Positions 1-8,777 of a stretch of DNA of 9,418 bases are shown piece by piece (within the stretch, counting starts at the first letter, position 1; each line of letters opens with the position of its first letter). Position numbers and translations under genes: made by a program. The notes below the pieces were generated by a model that was not told the DNA's origin, did no database searches, and saw only the letters and a list, made by a program, of their open reading frames with translations. Source of the DNA: Desulfobacula sp. (lineage in GTDB: Bacteria > Desulfobacterota > Desulfobacteria > Desulfobacterales > Desulfobacteraceae); the NCBI GenBank assembly GCA_023139225.1, contig JAGLNZ010000362.1, forward strand, positions 1-9,418, given 5' to 3'.

Positions 1-2164
<2,164 letters not shown>

Positions 2165-2167
2165 ATC

Positions 2168-2965
2168 ATGATAAGAAGAGCAAAAATTTTTATTTTTGCT
2201 CTTCTTGTAATTGTTTTGTGCTGCCCTTTTTTAAGGGCACACGAAAAAGATACGCTTGAAGATGATCGCTTTGCCGCTTTAATCGAATCCATGAAGCCGT
2301 CAATTGTTGCCATCGGCACTTACTATTTCAACGATATTCCCAAAGCAAGCTATATGGGTACCGGATTTGTCATCAAGGGCGGAAAAAGACTTGTGACAAA
2401 TTTTCATGTTGTCTTGCCGGTCATCGAAAAAAAGAAACTTGCCTATTTAAAAATATTTCATAAAAATTTATCCCCAAAGGGTGTAAAGGCAAAGATTATT
2501 GCCACAGATAAATTTCATGACCTTGCTATCCTGGAGCAACAAGGAGATATCCTGCCGGCACTTAAACTTGCGGATTCATCAAATGTAAGAGAAGGTTACA
2601 GAATCGTATTTACAGGATACCCCATTGGATTTGTCCTGGGGCTGAATCCAACCACCCATACGGGAATTATTTCCAGTATTGCCCCTTTGATCAAACCAAG
2701 CCCCAGCGCAAGAATCATTAACGGAGAACTGATCCGGCATTTAAATGAGCCCTATGATATTTTTCAGATTGACGCCACAGCCTATCCGGGTAACAGTGGC
2801 AGTCCCGTCTACAGGGCAAGTACAGGGGAGGTGATCGGTGTGATTAACAAGGTGTTTGTAAAAGGTAAAAAAGAGCATGCCCTGACAGCCCCCACAGGGA
2901 TTACCTATGCTATCCCTGCCAATTTTATCAAGGCTTTGGAAAAAACAATCAAATTATCAAAATAA
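2168..2965 (+). CDS. Secreted trypsin-like serine protease (no PDZ domain)
   Basis: The 265-aa protein opens with a Sec signal peptide: MIRR, a hydrophobic core to about residue 21, and a probable cut near LRA-HE (24/25). It is therefore expected in the periplasm. A chymotrypsin/trypsin-fold domain follows with all three catalytic residues visible: His80 in VTNFHVV, Asp118 in HDLAIL and Ser210 in GNSGSPV. The strand TGITYAIPANF near the C-terminus matches the end of DegP/HtrA-type protease domains, but there is no room for a PDZ domain, so a DegP/DegQ name is not justified. Its substrate is unknown. The ATG at 2168 is preferred because the next in-frame ATG (codon 42) would remove the signal peptide. 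The start has no good Shine-Dalgarno sequence and sits 3 bp after the pyrG stop, which suggests coupling to pyrG translation. Two inverted repeats overlap the signal-peptide codons. Confidence 0.88.
   Translation: MIRRAKIFIFALLVIVLCCPFLRAHEKDTLEDDRFAALIESMKPSIVAIGTYYFNDIPKASYMGTGFVIKGGKRLVTNFHVVLPVIEKKKLAYLKIFHKNLSPKGVKAKIIATDKFHDLAILEQQGDILPALKLADSSNVREGYRIVFTGYPIGFVLGLNPTTHTGIISSIAPLIKPSPSARIINGELIRHLNEPYDIFQIDATAYPGNSGSPVYRASTGEVIGVINKVFVKGKKEHALTAPTGITYAIPANFIKALEKTIKLSK
2171..2208 (+). promoter_or_regulatory. Long hairpin at the start of the protease gene
   Basis: The bases at 2173-2187 are perfectly complementary to 2192-2206, giving a 15-bp stem closed by a TTTT loop. A U-G and an A-U pair can extend it to 2171-2208 in RNA. 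It begins 3 bases after the protease ATG and 6 after the pyrG stop. The stem is AT-rich, with a GAGC/GCTC core towards its base. No clean T-run follows, so it is not a standard intrinsic terminator. It could act as an attenuator, a 3' stability element for pyrG mRNA, or a brake on translation of the protease. The inverted repeat is certain; the role is inference. Confidence 0.6.
2218..2242 (+). promoter_or_regulatory. Second, smaller hairpin in the signal-peptide codons
   Basis: GCCCTT (2223-2228) pairs with AAGGGC (2233-2238) across a TTTT loop. The flanking GTG (2218-2220) and CAC (2240-2242) can add three more pairs past a small internal loop. It lies 9 bases downstream of the long hairpin, at codons 17-25 of the protease gene. 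What follows is A-rich, so it does not look like a terminator. A function is not shown. Confidence 0.4.
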
Positions 2966-3018
2966 AACGCTTCATCAATTTTTTTCTTAACAACGCTCAA
3001 TAATTAATAAAATAATTA

Positions 3019-3061
3019 TTGACAACCTGTACCTGTATAGACAAGTATAGGTATGTATAAA
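3019..3061 (+). promoter_or_regulatory. Probable promoter and operator of the liv-type operon
   Basis: The 170-bp spacer before livK holds a perfect -35-like TTGACA at 3019-3024. Candidate -10 elements are TATAGG at 3046-3051 (21-bp spacer, long) and TATAAA at 3056-3061 (no good -35 at the usual distance). Over the same bases lie a tandem repeat ACCTGT-ACCTGT (3025-3036) and an inverted repeat, ACCTGTA (3031-3037) against TATAGGT (3046-3052), matching at 6 of 7 positions. A TGT-N4-ACA dyad sits inside it at 3034-3043. A dyad lying in an over-long promoter spacer is typical of regulator-controlled promoters such as those of the MerR family, but no regulator gene is in the window. The upstream part (2966-3018) is AT-rich with no other clear signal. 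Confidence 0.45.
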
Positions 3062-3135
3062 TTCTTTTTGAGCGAATGAATAACATTTTAAATTAAGGAT
3101 CAATTATTATAAACGCAAAAGCAAAGGAGAAAAAA

Positions 3136-4284
3136 ATGATTAAAAAACTGATGTTATTATTTGTTGTATTCTGTGTATCTTTATATTTCGGAACTGTATG
3201 GGCAGGCGATACCATTAAAATCGGGTTCAATGCTCCGCTGACAGGATTTGCTGCTTCAGACGGCAAGTCATCAACTTTCGGGGCAAAACTTGCAGTAAAA
3301 CAGATTAACGAAAAAGGCGGCGTAAACGGTAAAATGCTTGAACTTGTTGTTTATGACGACCAGGCAAAAGCCTCCCAGTCAATTCCCATTTCAAACAAGA
3401 TGATCGGGCAGGATAAAGTTGTTGTCGGTATTTCAGGAAGCTACTCAGGTCCCACAAGATCTGCAGCAGGTATTTTTCAGGAATCCAACATTCCTTATAT
3501 CTCAGCTTATGCCATACATCCGGATATCACAAAGGCGGGTGACTATGTATTCAGAACATCTTTTTTAGGAGAAGTGCAGGGCCGTGCAGGCGCAAAATTG
3601 ATCGGTGATATCCTGGGCAAAAAAAAGGTTGTCATGATTACTTTGAAAAATGATTTTGGAAAATCTCTTGCAGCGGGATTTAAAGAAAAAGCTAAAGACT
3701 TCGGTATCACAATCATTAACGAATATGAATATTCTATTAAAGACAGGCAGTTTGGTGCCATTGTGGCCAAAGTTAAATCAGACCGCCCGGATGCCATTTA
3801 TGCATCAGGGTATTATTTTACTGCAGGCCCTCTGGTAAGCCAGCTTCGTGCCTCCGGCATTACAGTTCCTGTGATCGGGCAGGAAGGCTATGATTCCCAG
3901 AAATTCATAGAGATTGCGGGTAAGGCAGCCGAAGGGGTGATCATCACAACCTCACTGGATCGCGATTCAGATGTCCCTGAGACAGCAGATTTTATCAAGA
4001 ATTTTGAGGCACTTGCCGGCTATAAAGCAGATATGGTTGCAGCATCCGCCCATACAGCAGTAAAAGTAGCAGCACTTGCAATCCAGAAAGCAAAAAGCAC
4101 GGACCCTGGAAAAATCAGGGCGGCAATAGCTGCCATCTCTCTGAAAACCGCTACTGGTACCATTGAATTTAACAATCTTGGCGAAGTGTTAAAAGATATC
4201 CAGAACCAGGTTGTCAAAAATGGAGAATGGCATCATCATTCCGTCATAAGTGATCCTACGCTCCTTGCACCCCCTGAAAAATAA
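3136..4284 (+). CDS. livK: ABC transporter periplasmic substrate-binding protein, Leu/Ile/Val-binding type
   Basis: The 382-aa protein is a type 1 periplasmic binding protein of the HAAT (Liv) class that captures substrate and delivers it to the LivHM channel. A signal peptide (MIKK, hydrophobic core, cut near VWA-GD at 23/24) is followed by the family opening IKIGFNAPLTG (27-37). Other family features are GGVNGK (61-66), DFGKSLAAGF (173-182), SGYYFTAGPLVSQ (224-236) and GQEGYDSQKF (248-257). The Tyr and Glu of the last two correspond by pattern to ligand contacts in the E. coli Leu/Ile/Val-binding protein. The usual SPxATxP-type loop reads ISAYAIHPDIT (122-132), lacking the Thr/Ser that normally contacts the amino acid, so the substrate may not be leucine/isoleucine/valine. 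The start has a strong AAGGAG site at 3124-3129. It is the first gene of the operon and the natural high-expression member. The liv symbol denotes family only. Confidence 0.88.
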   Translation: MIKKLMLLFVVFCVSLYFGTVWAGDTIKIGFNAPLTGFAASDGKSSTFGAKLAVKQINEKGGVNGKMLELVVYDDQAKASQSIPISNKMIGQDKVVVGISGSYSGPTRSAAGIFQESNIPYISAYAIHPDITKAGDYVFRTSFLGEVQGRAGAKLIGDILGKKKVVMITLKNDFGKSLAAGFKEKAKDFGITIINEYEYSIKDRQFGAIVAKVKSDRPDAIYASGYYFTAGPLVSQLRASGITVPVIGQEGYDSQKFIEIAGKAAEGVIITTSLDRDSDVPETADFIKNFEALAGYKADMVAASAHTAVKVAALAIQKAKSTDPGKIRAAIAAISLKTATGTIEFNNLGEVLKDIQNQVVKNGEWHHHSVISDPTLLAPPEK

Positions 4285-4311
4285 TGAAAACTAAGAATAG
4301 GATTATTTAAA

Positions 4312-5172
4312 GTGCTCTTTATTGAACTTTTCATTCAAGGACTTATACAAGGATCAACCTATGCCATAATTGCTGTTGGATTAACACTTATTTATGGTCT
4401 GTTAAGGGTCCTGCATGTTGCCCATGCAGGGCTTTTTACCCTTGGTGCATATCTGGGTGTGGTATTGACCAACCAGACCGGCAGTCTTTCTTTAGGGATA
4501 CTGCTGGCAGCCCTTATCTCGGGCATTGTCGGGATGGCTATATACAGACTTGTTTATGAACCTATGCTGAGCAAACCACCCTATGTAGCCCTGATTGCAT
4601 CTATAGGGCTTTATATTGGAATGGAAGAAATTTTCCGGCTTGTTTTTGGTCCGTTCGGGATGAGTTTTTCATCTGCACCATTGCAAGATATTGTGGTTTT
4701 TTTCGGAATCCATTTGAGGACTTGCCAGATTATTACGGTTGTAACCAATGTGGTCCTGCTGGGTATTCTTGCCTGGATAGCCCAGCGGACCAGAATTGGT
4801 ACAGGATGGCGGGCAACGGTTGATGATCCCCAAATGTCTGCTTGTTTTGGTATCAACCCGATTAAGGTCAGATATATGGTATTTTTTACAGGAAGTGCAT
4901 TGGCCGCAGTTGCAGGGGTCATGGTGGCTCTTTTAACTAATATAGTGGAACCCACCATGGGTGCAGTTCCATCTTACAAGTCGCTTGCTATCATCGTGCT
5001 GGGCGGCCTTGGTAATGTTTTTGGGACCTTGATTGCATCTTTAGTCTTAGGAATTCTAGAAGCATTCGGTACTATTTACATCGGTGATCTTCTGGATAGG
5101 GACGCCATTGCTTTTGCATTCCTCATCATTGTTCTGATGATTAAGCCAACCGGTATTTTCACTTCGAGGTAA
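4312..5172 (+). CDS. livH: Branched-chain-amino-acid-type ABC transporter permease
   Basis: The 286-aa inner-membrane permease of the LivH family pairs with LivM to form the translocation path. It has about eight hydrophobic segments, starting with residues 3-29. Family signatures visible are GLTLIYGLLRVLHVAHAGLF (23-42), RATVDDPQMSACFGINP (167-183, the cytoplasmic loop that contacts the ATPase), GSALAAVAGVMVAL (194-207) and VLGGLGNVFGTLIASLVLG (229-247). It closes with the common KPTGIF. The start is GTG at 4312, supported by an AGGA site at 4299-4302. The ATG just upstream (4284) is out of frame. It lies 27 bp after livK and 3 bp before livM. Length and hydropathy are normal for the family. 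Confidence 0.92.
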   Translation: MLFIELFIQGLIQGSTYAIIAVGLTLIYGLLRVLHVAHAGLFTLGAYLGVVLTNQTGSLSLGILLAALISGIVGMAIYRLVYEPMLSKPPYVALIASIGLYIGMEEIFRLVFGPFGMSFSSAPLQDIVVFFGIHLRTCQIITVVTNVVLLGILAWIAQRTRIGTGWRATVDDPQMSACFGINPIKVRYMVFFTGSALAAVAGVMVALLTNIVEPTMGAVPSYKSLAIIVLGGLGNVFGTLIASLVLGILEAFGTIYIGDLLDRDAIAFAFLIIVLMIKPTGIFTSR

Positions 5173-5175
5173 ATT

Positions 5176-6021
5176 ATGGGATTATATGAAATAAGTCTTG
5201 CAACCGGCGTTGGAATCTACATCATACTTGCGGTAAGCTTAAATATGATCACAGGATATTGTGGTCAGATCAGCCTTGGACATGCTGCGTTTTATGGTAT
5301 TGGTGCCTATACGGTAGCCTTGCTTTCCAAAATTGGCTGGCCGATTTATCTGACACTGGGGGCCGGTTTTCTGGCAGCCGGAATCATCGGTACAATTGTC
5401 GGTCTGACCAGCCTCAGAGTCAGGGAGGATTTTCTGGCAATTGTTACCATGGGGGTTGCGTTCTTGTTTGTCGGTATCGTCAGGCAACAGGAATTTCTCG
5501 GAGGTGAAATGGGAATTTCAGGCATTCCTTCCCATGGAATGAGCAAACTTGCCTACCTCGGTCTCGTGCTTTTCTTTGCCGTTTTGTCCATCCTTTTTTC
5601 CTGGTATGTCAAGCGGTCATGGATGGGATTTGCCTTTGATGCAGTTGCTGATGATGAGGATACTGCCAAGGTACTTGGACTGGATGTCAAGGCATATAAA
5701 CTGACGGCTTTTGCAATGGGAACCGCCATGGCCGGGCTTGCCGGGGGGCTGTATGCTTATTACACGCGTTTCATTATCCCGGATACATTCGGGTTCATCG
5801 AATCCATCACCATACTTTCCATGGTTGCCGTGGGAGGGATTGGTTCCATTTTCGGTGTTGTTTTTGCAACCATTTTACTGGTCCTGATGCCTGAATTTTT
5901 TCGGTTCATCAATGATTATAAGCTGCTTTTATACGGTGTTCTGCTCTTTAGCGTCATGAGATTCGCCCCTGAAGGCCTTTCAGGATTTTTCAAACTGCTT
6001 GTTAGAAGAAAGGACGGATAA
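5176..6021 (+). CDS. livM: Branched-chain-amino-acid-type ABC transporter permease
   Basis: The 281-aa protein is the second membrane subunit of the importer. It carries the hallmark GYCGQISLGHAAFYGIGAY (27-45) of LivM-type permeases. The cytoplasmic coupling loop reads AVADDEDTAKVLGLDVKAYK (156-175), followed by the helix AFAMGTAMAGLAGGLYAYY (178-196) and the GGIGSIFG turn (220-227). It ends with RFAPEGLSG, as is usual. It lacks the long extra N-terminal helices of E. coli LivM, which is common in short forms. The GAGG ribosome site (5166-5169) lies inside the end of livH, and the ATG follows the livH stop by 3 bp, so translation is probably coupled. Confidence 0.92.
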   Translation: MGLYEISLATGVGIYIILAVSLNMITGYCGQISLGHAAFYGIGAYTVALLSKIGWPIYLTLGAGFLAAGIIGTIVGLTSLRVREDFLAIVTMGVAFLFVGIVRQQEFLGGEMGISGIPSHGMSKLAYLGLVLFFAVLSILFSWYVKRSWMGFAFDAVADDEDTAKVLGLDVKAYKLTAFAMGTAMAGLAGGLYAYYTRFIIPDTFGFIESITILSMVAVGGIGSIFGVVFATILLVLMPEFFRFINDYKLLLYGVLLFSVMRFAPEGLSGFFKLLVRRKDG

Positions 6022-6022
6022 A

Positions 6023-6766
6023 ATGACAACCATTCTTTTGGCAGAATCGGTTACGGTAAAATTTGGCGGTGTGACCGCTCTTGAGGATGTCCATATGGAT
6101 GTGAAACAGGGAGAATTTTTAAGCCTTATTGGTCCCAATGGTGCTGGAAAAACCACACTATTAAACACTATTACAGGTGTAGTAACACCGGTCAATGCAT
6201 CATTGAAATTGGGAAACAAAGATATTTCAAATCTTCCCACACATAAAAGAATAAGGCTTGGTCTTGCCTTGACTCATCAGATCGTTCGCCCGTTTAAATC
6301 AATGACCATCCTGGAAAATGTCGCATTTGCCGCAGGATTTAAAAAAGTAAGAAAAATTATCCCTTCACTTATCACGCTCAACCGGTCTTTGGAAAAGAAA
6401 AAAGCAATAGAATTTCTTGAAATGGTGGACATTGCACAATATCAGGACCAGGAAGTGTCCAAATTGCCGTTAGGCGTTCTCAAACGGCTCGAAGTTGCAA
6501 GGGCTCTGGCAGTTGAACCACAAATACTGCTGTTGGATGAACCGCTTGCAGGGCTGAACAGTCAAGAAGCCGGTAAGCTTGCAGACACGGTCAAATCTAT
6601 CTCAAAACAAGGTGTTACAATTGTAATGATAGAACACAATTTAAGTGAAGTCCTCAGGGTCAGTGACAGGCTTCATGTTCTGGATAACGGCAGAAATCTT
6701 GCACAGGGAGAACCAAAAGCCGTCATGAATCAGCCTGAAGTCCGGGCCGCATATCTGGGGATTTGA
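6023..6766 (+). CDS. livG: Branched-chain-amino-acid-type ABC transporter ATPase (LivG type)
   Basis: The 247-aa cytosolic ATPase subunit powers import together with LivF. Walker A is GPNGAGKTT (37-45), the Q-loop Gln is Q86 in THQIVRPF, Walker B is ILLLDE (168-173) and the switch His is H205 in MIEHN. The ABC signature is degenerate: LPLGVLKRLEVARAL (148-162) in place of LSGGQ-type wording. LivG proteins often have LPYG- or LSYG-type variants, so this may be within family range. The ATG at 6023 is chosen over a TTG at 5999 that overlaps livM, because AAGGA at 6010-6014 is correctly spaced for it and the protein then begins where the family does. It follows livM by 1 bp. Confidence 0.92.
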   Translation: MTTILLAESVTVKFGGVTALEDVHMDVKQGEFLSLIGPNGAGKTTLLNTITGVVTPVNASLKLGNKDISNLPTHKRIRLGLALTHQIVRPFKSMTILENVAFAAGFKKVRKIIPSLITLNRSLEKKKAIEFLEMVDIAQYQDQEVSKLPLGVLKRLEVARALAVEPQILLLDEPLAGLNSQEAGKLADTVKSISKQGVTIVMIEHNLSEVLRVSDRLHVLDNGRNLAQGEPKAVMNQPEVRAAYLGI

Positions 6767-6770
6767 AACA

Positions 6771-7487
6771 ATGATGTTAAAATTAAAAAACTTTAGTTGC
6801 GGTTATGGCAGTATGCATGTGGTAAGCAAGCTTGATATGGAAGTTGAAAAAGGCTCTATTACTGCTATCCTGGGCACCAACGGTGCAGGGAAATCATCCC
6901 TCATAATGGCGCTGGCAGGCCTTGTTGATATAAAACAAGGTGATATTGAATATGATGACCAGGACATAACCCTTTGTTCGCCAATGGAAAGGGTAAATAA
7001 AGGGATCGCATTAGTTCCCGAGGGCCGGCGGCTTTTTAGTAGTTTGTCTGTTTATGAGAATTTTATCATTGGCGGGTATATCACCAGTAAAAAAGCAAGC
7101 CGGAACAATATTGAAAAAATTATATCCATTTTCCCCAGGCTTGGAGAGCGTTTCAAACAAAAGGCGGGTTCTCTCTCCGGCGGGGAGCAGCAGATGCTTG
7201 CCATTGGCCGGGCGCTCATGGCAGAACCAAAGCTTTTAATGATTGATGAGCTGTCCCTCGGGCTTATGCCAAAGGCAATTGATACCTGTTACAAGGCAAT
7301 TAAAGATCTGAATGCTCTGGGACTGACCATACTGCTTGTTGAGCAGAGCACACAAAGGGCATTGGAAGTTTCAGATTCCGCCATTGTGCTTGAATCCGGC
7401 AATACGGTATGGAAGGGCTCTTCCCAAGAGGCCAGGGACTCATCCGATATCATAGATTCGATACTTGGGCTGCATAAACAAGGATGA
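6771..7487 (+). CDS. livF: Branched-chain-amino-acid-type ABC transporter ATPase (LivF type)
   Basis: The 238-aa second ATPase subunit of the importer has Walker A GTNGAGKS (35-42), the LivF-typical VPEGRRLF (82-89), a canonical LSGGEQ signature (135-140) and Walker B LLMIDE (155-160) followed by LSLGLMPK. LVEQS (189-193) has Gln in place of the switch His, which is usual for LivF. Because LivG has the weak signature and LivF the canonical one, the two ATP sites may be unequal; this is inference. Two tandem ATG codons (6771 and 6774) could serve as the start. The first is preferred because a GGGGA stretch at 6757-6761 is better spaced for it. It lies 4 bp after livG and overlaps the methyltransferase start. 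Confidence 0.92.
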   Translation: MMLKLKNFSCGYGSMHVVSKLDMEVEKGSITAILGTNGAGKSSLIMALAGLVDIKQGDIEYDDQDITLCSPMERVNKGIALVPEGRRLFSSLSVYENFIIGGYITSKKASRNNIEKIISIFPRLGERFKQKAGSLSGGEQQMLAIGRALMAEPKLLMIDELSLGLMPKAIDTCYKAIKDLNALGLTILLVEQSTQRALEVSDSAIVLESGNTVWKGSSQEARDSSDIIDSILGLHKQG

Positions 7488-8152
7488 ATTATTATTCCAA
7501 CAATCTTAACAGCTCAAATCTTGAGAAATGTTATTCTCTGGCACCCAGGCGTGTAAGGCAGTATTTATCAGAAGAGATAAATTATGTGGCATCCCGGATA
7601 AAACCGGGGTATTCGGTGTTGGAACTTGGATGCGGGTATGGCAGGATTGTGTTTAAGCTGGCAGATCTAACAGAATCAATCACCGGTATAGATATATCTG
7701 ATGATAATATTGAGTATGCCAGGAAACTTAACCTTTATGCCCATTGTACGTTCAGGCAGATGGATGCACTAAGCTTGGACTTTGAAGATAATAGGTTTGA
7801 TATGGTGATCTGCCTTCAAAACGGAATCTGCGCCTTTCATACTGAAAAAACTAAGCTTGTCCAAGAAGCATTACGGGTAACAAAATCAGGGGGTACAGCC
7901 TTTTTTTCAAGCTATGGTAAGAAGTTCTGGCCCCACCGCCTGGAATGGTTTGAAATTCAGGCCTCCCACGGCCTTCTGGGGAAAATTGATTATGAAAGAT
8001 CAATTAATAATACCATCGTATGCAAGGATGGTTTTTCATCAGGAGCAATGGACAAAGAAGATTTTTTGAATATTGCAAAACAACTTTGTGTTATTTCTGA
8101 AACAACACTTGTTGATAATTCAAGTCTGATTTGTAATTATGCCAAATGCTGA
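7484..8152 (+). CDS. Class I SAM-dependent methyltransferase, substrate unknown
   Basis: The 222-aa cytosolic protein has the Rossmann-fold methyltransferase core. Motif I is SVLELGCGYG (44-53, SAM binding). The acidic residue after strand 2 is D70 in GIDIS, followed by RQMDALSLDF (91-100). Motif IV is FDMVICLQNGICAF (105-118), then EALRVTKSGGTAFFSSY (128-144). The core resembles many small-molecule methyltransferases, but the C-terminal third, which sets substrate choice, shows nothing I can name. It is Cys-rich for its size. The start ATG overlaps the livF stop (ATGA, 7484-7487) with AAGG just upstream, so it is translationally coupled to the transporter. That makes it part of the operon and could mean it acts on the imported compound or a product of it; this is inference only. 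Confidence 0.85.
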   Translation: MNYYSNNLNSSNLEKCYSLAPRRVRQYLSEEINYVASRIKPGYSVLELGCGYGRIVFKLADLTESITGIDISDDNIEYARKLNLYAHCTFRQMDALSLDFEDNRFDMVICLQNGICAFHTEKTKLVQEALRVTKSGGTAFFSSYGKKFWPHRLEWFEIQASHGLLGKIDYERSINNTIVCKDGFSSGAMDKEDFLNIAKQLCVISETTLVDNSSLICNYAKC

Positions 8153-8214
8153 AAATACCCAGGATCAGCGGCCGGGCTGGTAGAATTCACAGGTTATTCC
8201 AACCATCAGCACTA
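8153..8214. other. Convergent intergenic spacer without a clear terminator
   Basis: These 62 bp separate two converging transcripts, a place where a bidirectional terminator is expected. Only weak elements are seen: a 4-bp stem GGTT/AACC (8192-8204) with a 5-base loop, and a T5 run (8219-8223) about 15 bases further on. No stem of useful strength adjoins the T-run. Termination may be factor-dependent or occur within the genes. Confidence 0.4.
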
Positions 8215-8670
8215 TCAGTTTTTACCTGACGGTTTAATTTGTTCATTATATTGTTCAACAAGCTTTTCATAGGCTTGCTTTTTTTCCTGATATTGTTTGA
8301 TTTCAATATTTAATTGAGTGGCAAGTTCGTTGTATTTTTTTTGATCAATGGTATTTTTTTGCTCGGCCAGAGTCTTATTTCTTTTGACAAGAGCATTGTA
8401 TTCAGTGACAAGCTTGTCTCTTTTTGTTTCAAGAGATTCAGAAGAAATCGTGTCTACTTTATTTTCAGTCTTTAAAGGCTCTTTTCTATCCGGGGTTTGA
8501 ATACTTTGATGGATAGTTAAATCGGGCCGCTGGTCTTTAGGAATTTCGGAAATATCATCTGTATAATGCTTGACACCATTTTTATCAACATAGTGGTAAT
8601 ATTCTGCAAACAAAGATGAAGTGGACAAAATATATAAAAAACAGACAATAAAAATATAATATAATTTCAT
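8215..8670 (-). CDS. Exported DUF4124-domain protein with C-terminal coiled coil
   Basis: The 151-aa protein has a signal peptide (MKLYYIFIVC to about residue 22, cut near LFA-EY). A short DUF4124 motif follows, reading YYHYVDKNGVKHYTDD (24-39), whose YxxxDxxGxxHYTD pattern is typical. After a polar linker, residues about 78-145 are Lys/Glu/Gln-rich and likely form a long coiled coil, with the words KLVTEYN (86-92) and KLVEQYN (136-142) repeated 50 residues apart. DUF4124 proteins are periplasmic or envelope proteins of unknown function. The ATG at 8670 is chosen over an upstream in-frame ATG (8745) because a strong GGAGG lies just before it, a signal peptide begins there, and the promoter lies within the longer version. 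It is convergent with the liv operon, 62 bp away. Confidence 0.85.
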   Translation of the reverse strand: MKLYYIFIVCFLYILSTSSLFAEYYHYVDKNGVKHYTDDISEIPKDQRPDLTIHQSIQTPDRKEPLKTENKVDTISSESLETKRDKLVTEYNALVKRNKTLAEQKNTIDQKKYNELATQLNIEIKQYQEKKQAYEKLVEQYNEQIKPSGKN

Positions 8671-8702
8671 ATTTTTTCCTCCGACTTTTGTGATTTCCTG
8701 AA

Positions 8703-8732
8703 ATTTTAATTGAAAGCACCCCATAATGTCAA
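8703..8732 (-). promoter_or_regulatory. Sigma70-type promoter of the DUF4124 gene
   Basis: Reading the minus strand, TTGACA (8732 to 8727, a perfect -35) is followed after 18 bp by TAAAAT (8708 to 8703, five of six -10 consensus bases). Transcription would begin near 8696, about 25 bases before the ATG at 8670. The gene would thus be expressed independently of the M20 peptidase gene upstream. Confidence 0.65.
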
Positions 8733-8777
8733 GAAAGGACTTCAATTATGACAGATCTTCATCCTTTGCACCTGTTA

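Noticed and set aside
2994..3074. A 7-bp inverted repeat CGCTCAA/TTGAGCG around the livK promoter
   Set aside because: The arms are about 67 bases apart in AT-rich DNA, and a match of this size is expected by chance.
3076..3096. A six-codon leader peptide (MNNILN) upstream of livK that might control attenuation
   Set aside because: It has only one Ile and one Leu codon, no good ribosome site and no terminator/antiterminator pair that I can see. It is probably chance.
5999..6022. An earlier TTG start for livG overlapping livM
   Set aside because: It adds eight residues not found in the family, and the AAGGA site at 6010-6014 is spaced for the ATG at 6023.
8192..8223. An intrinsic terminator between the converging genes
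   Set aside because: The only stem has 4 bp and the T-run is not next to it.
8671..8745. A longer N-terminus for the DUF4124 protein
   Set aside because: It would bury the signal peptide and overlap the promoter, and a strong GGAGG precedes the shorter start.
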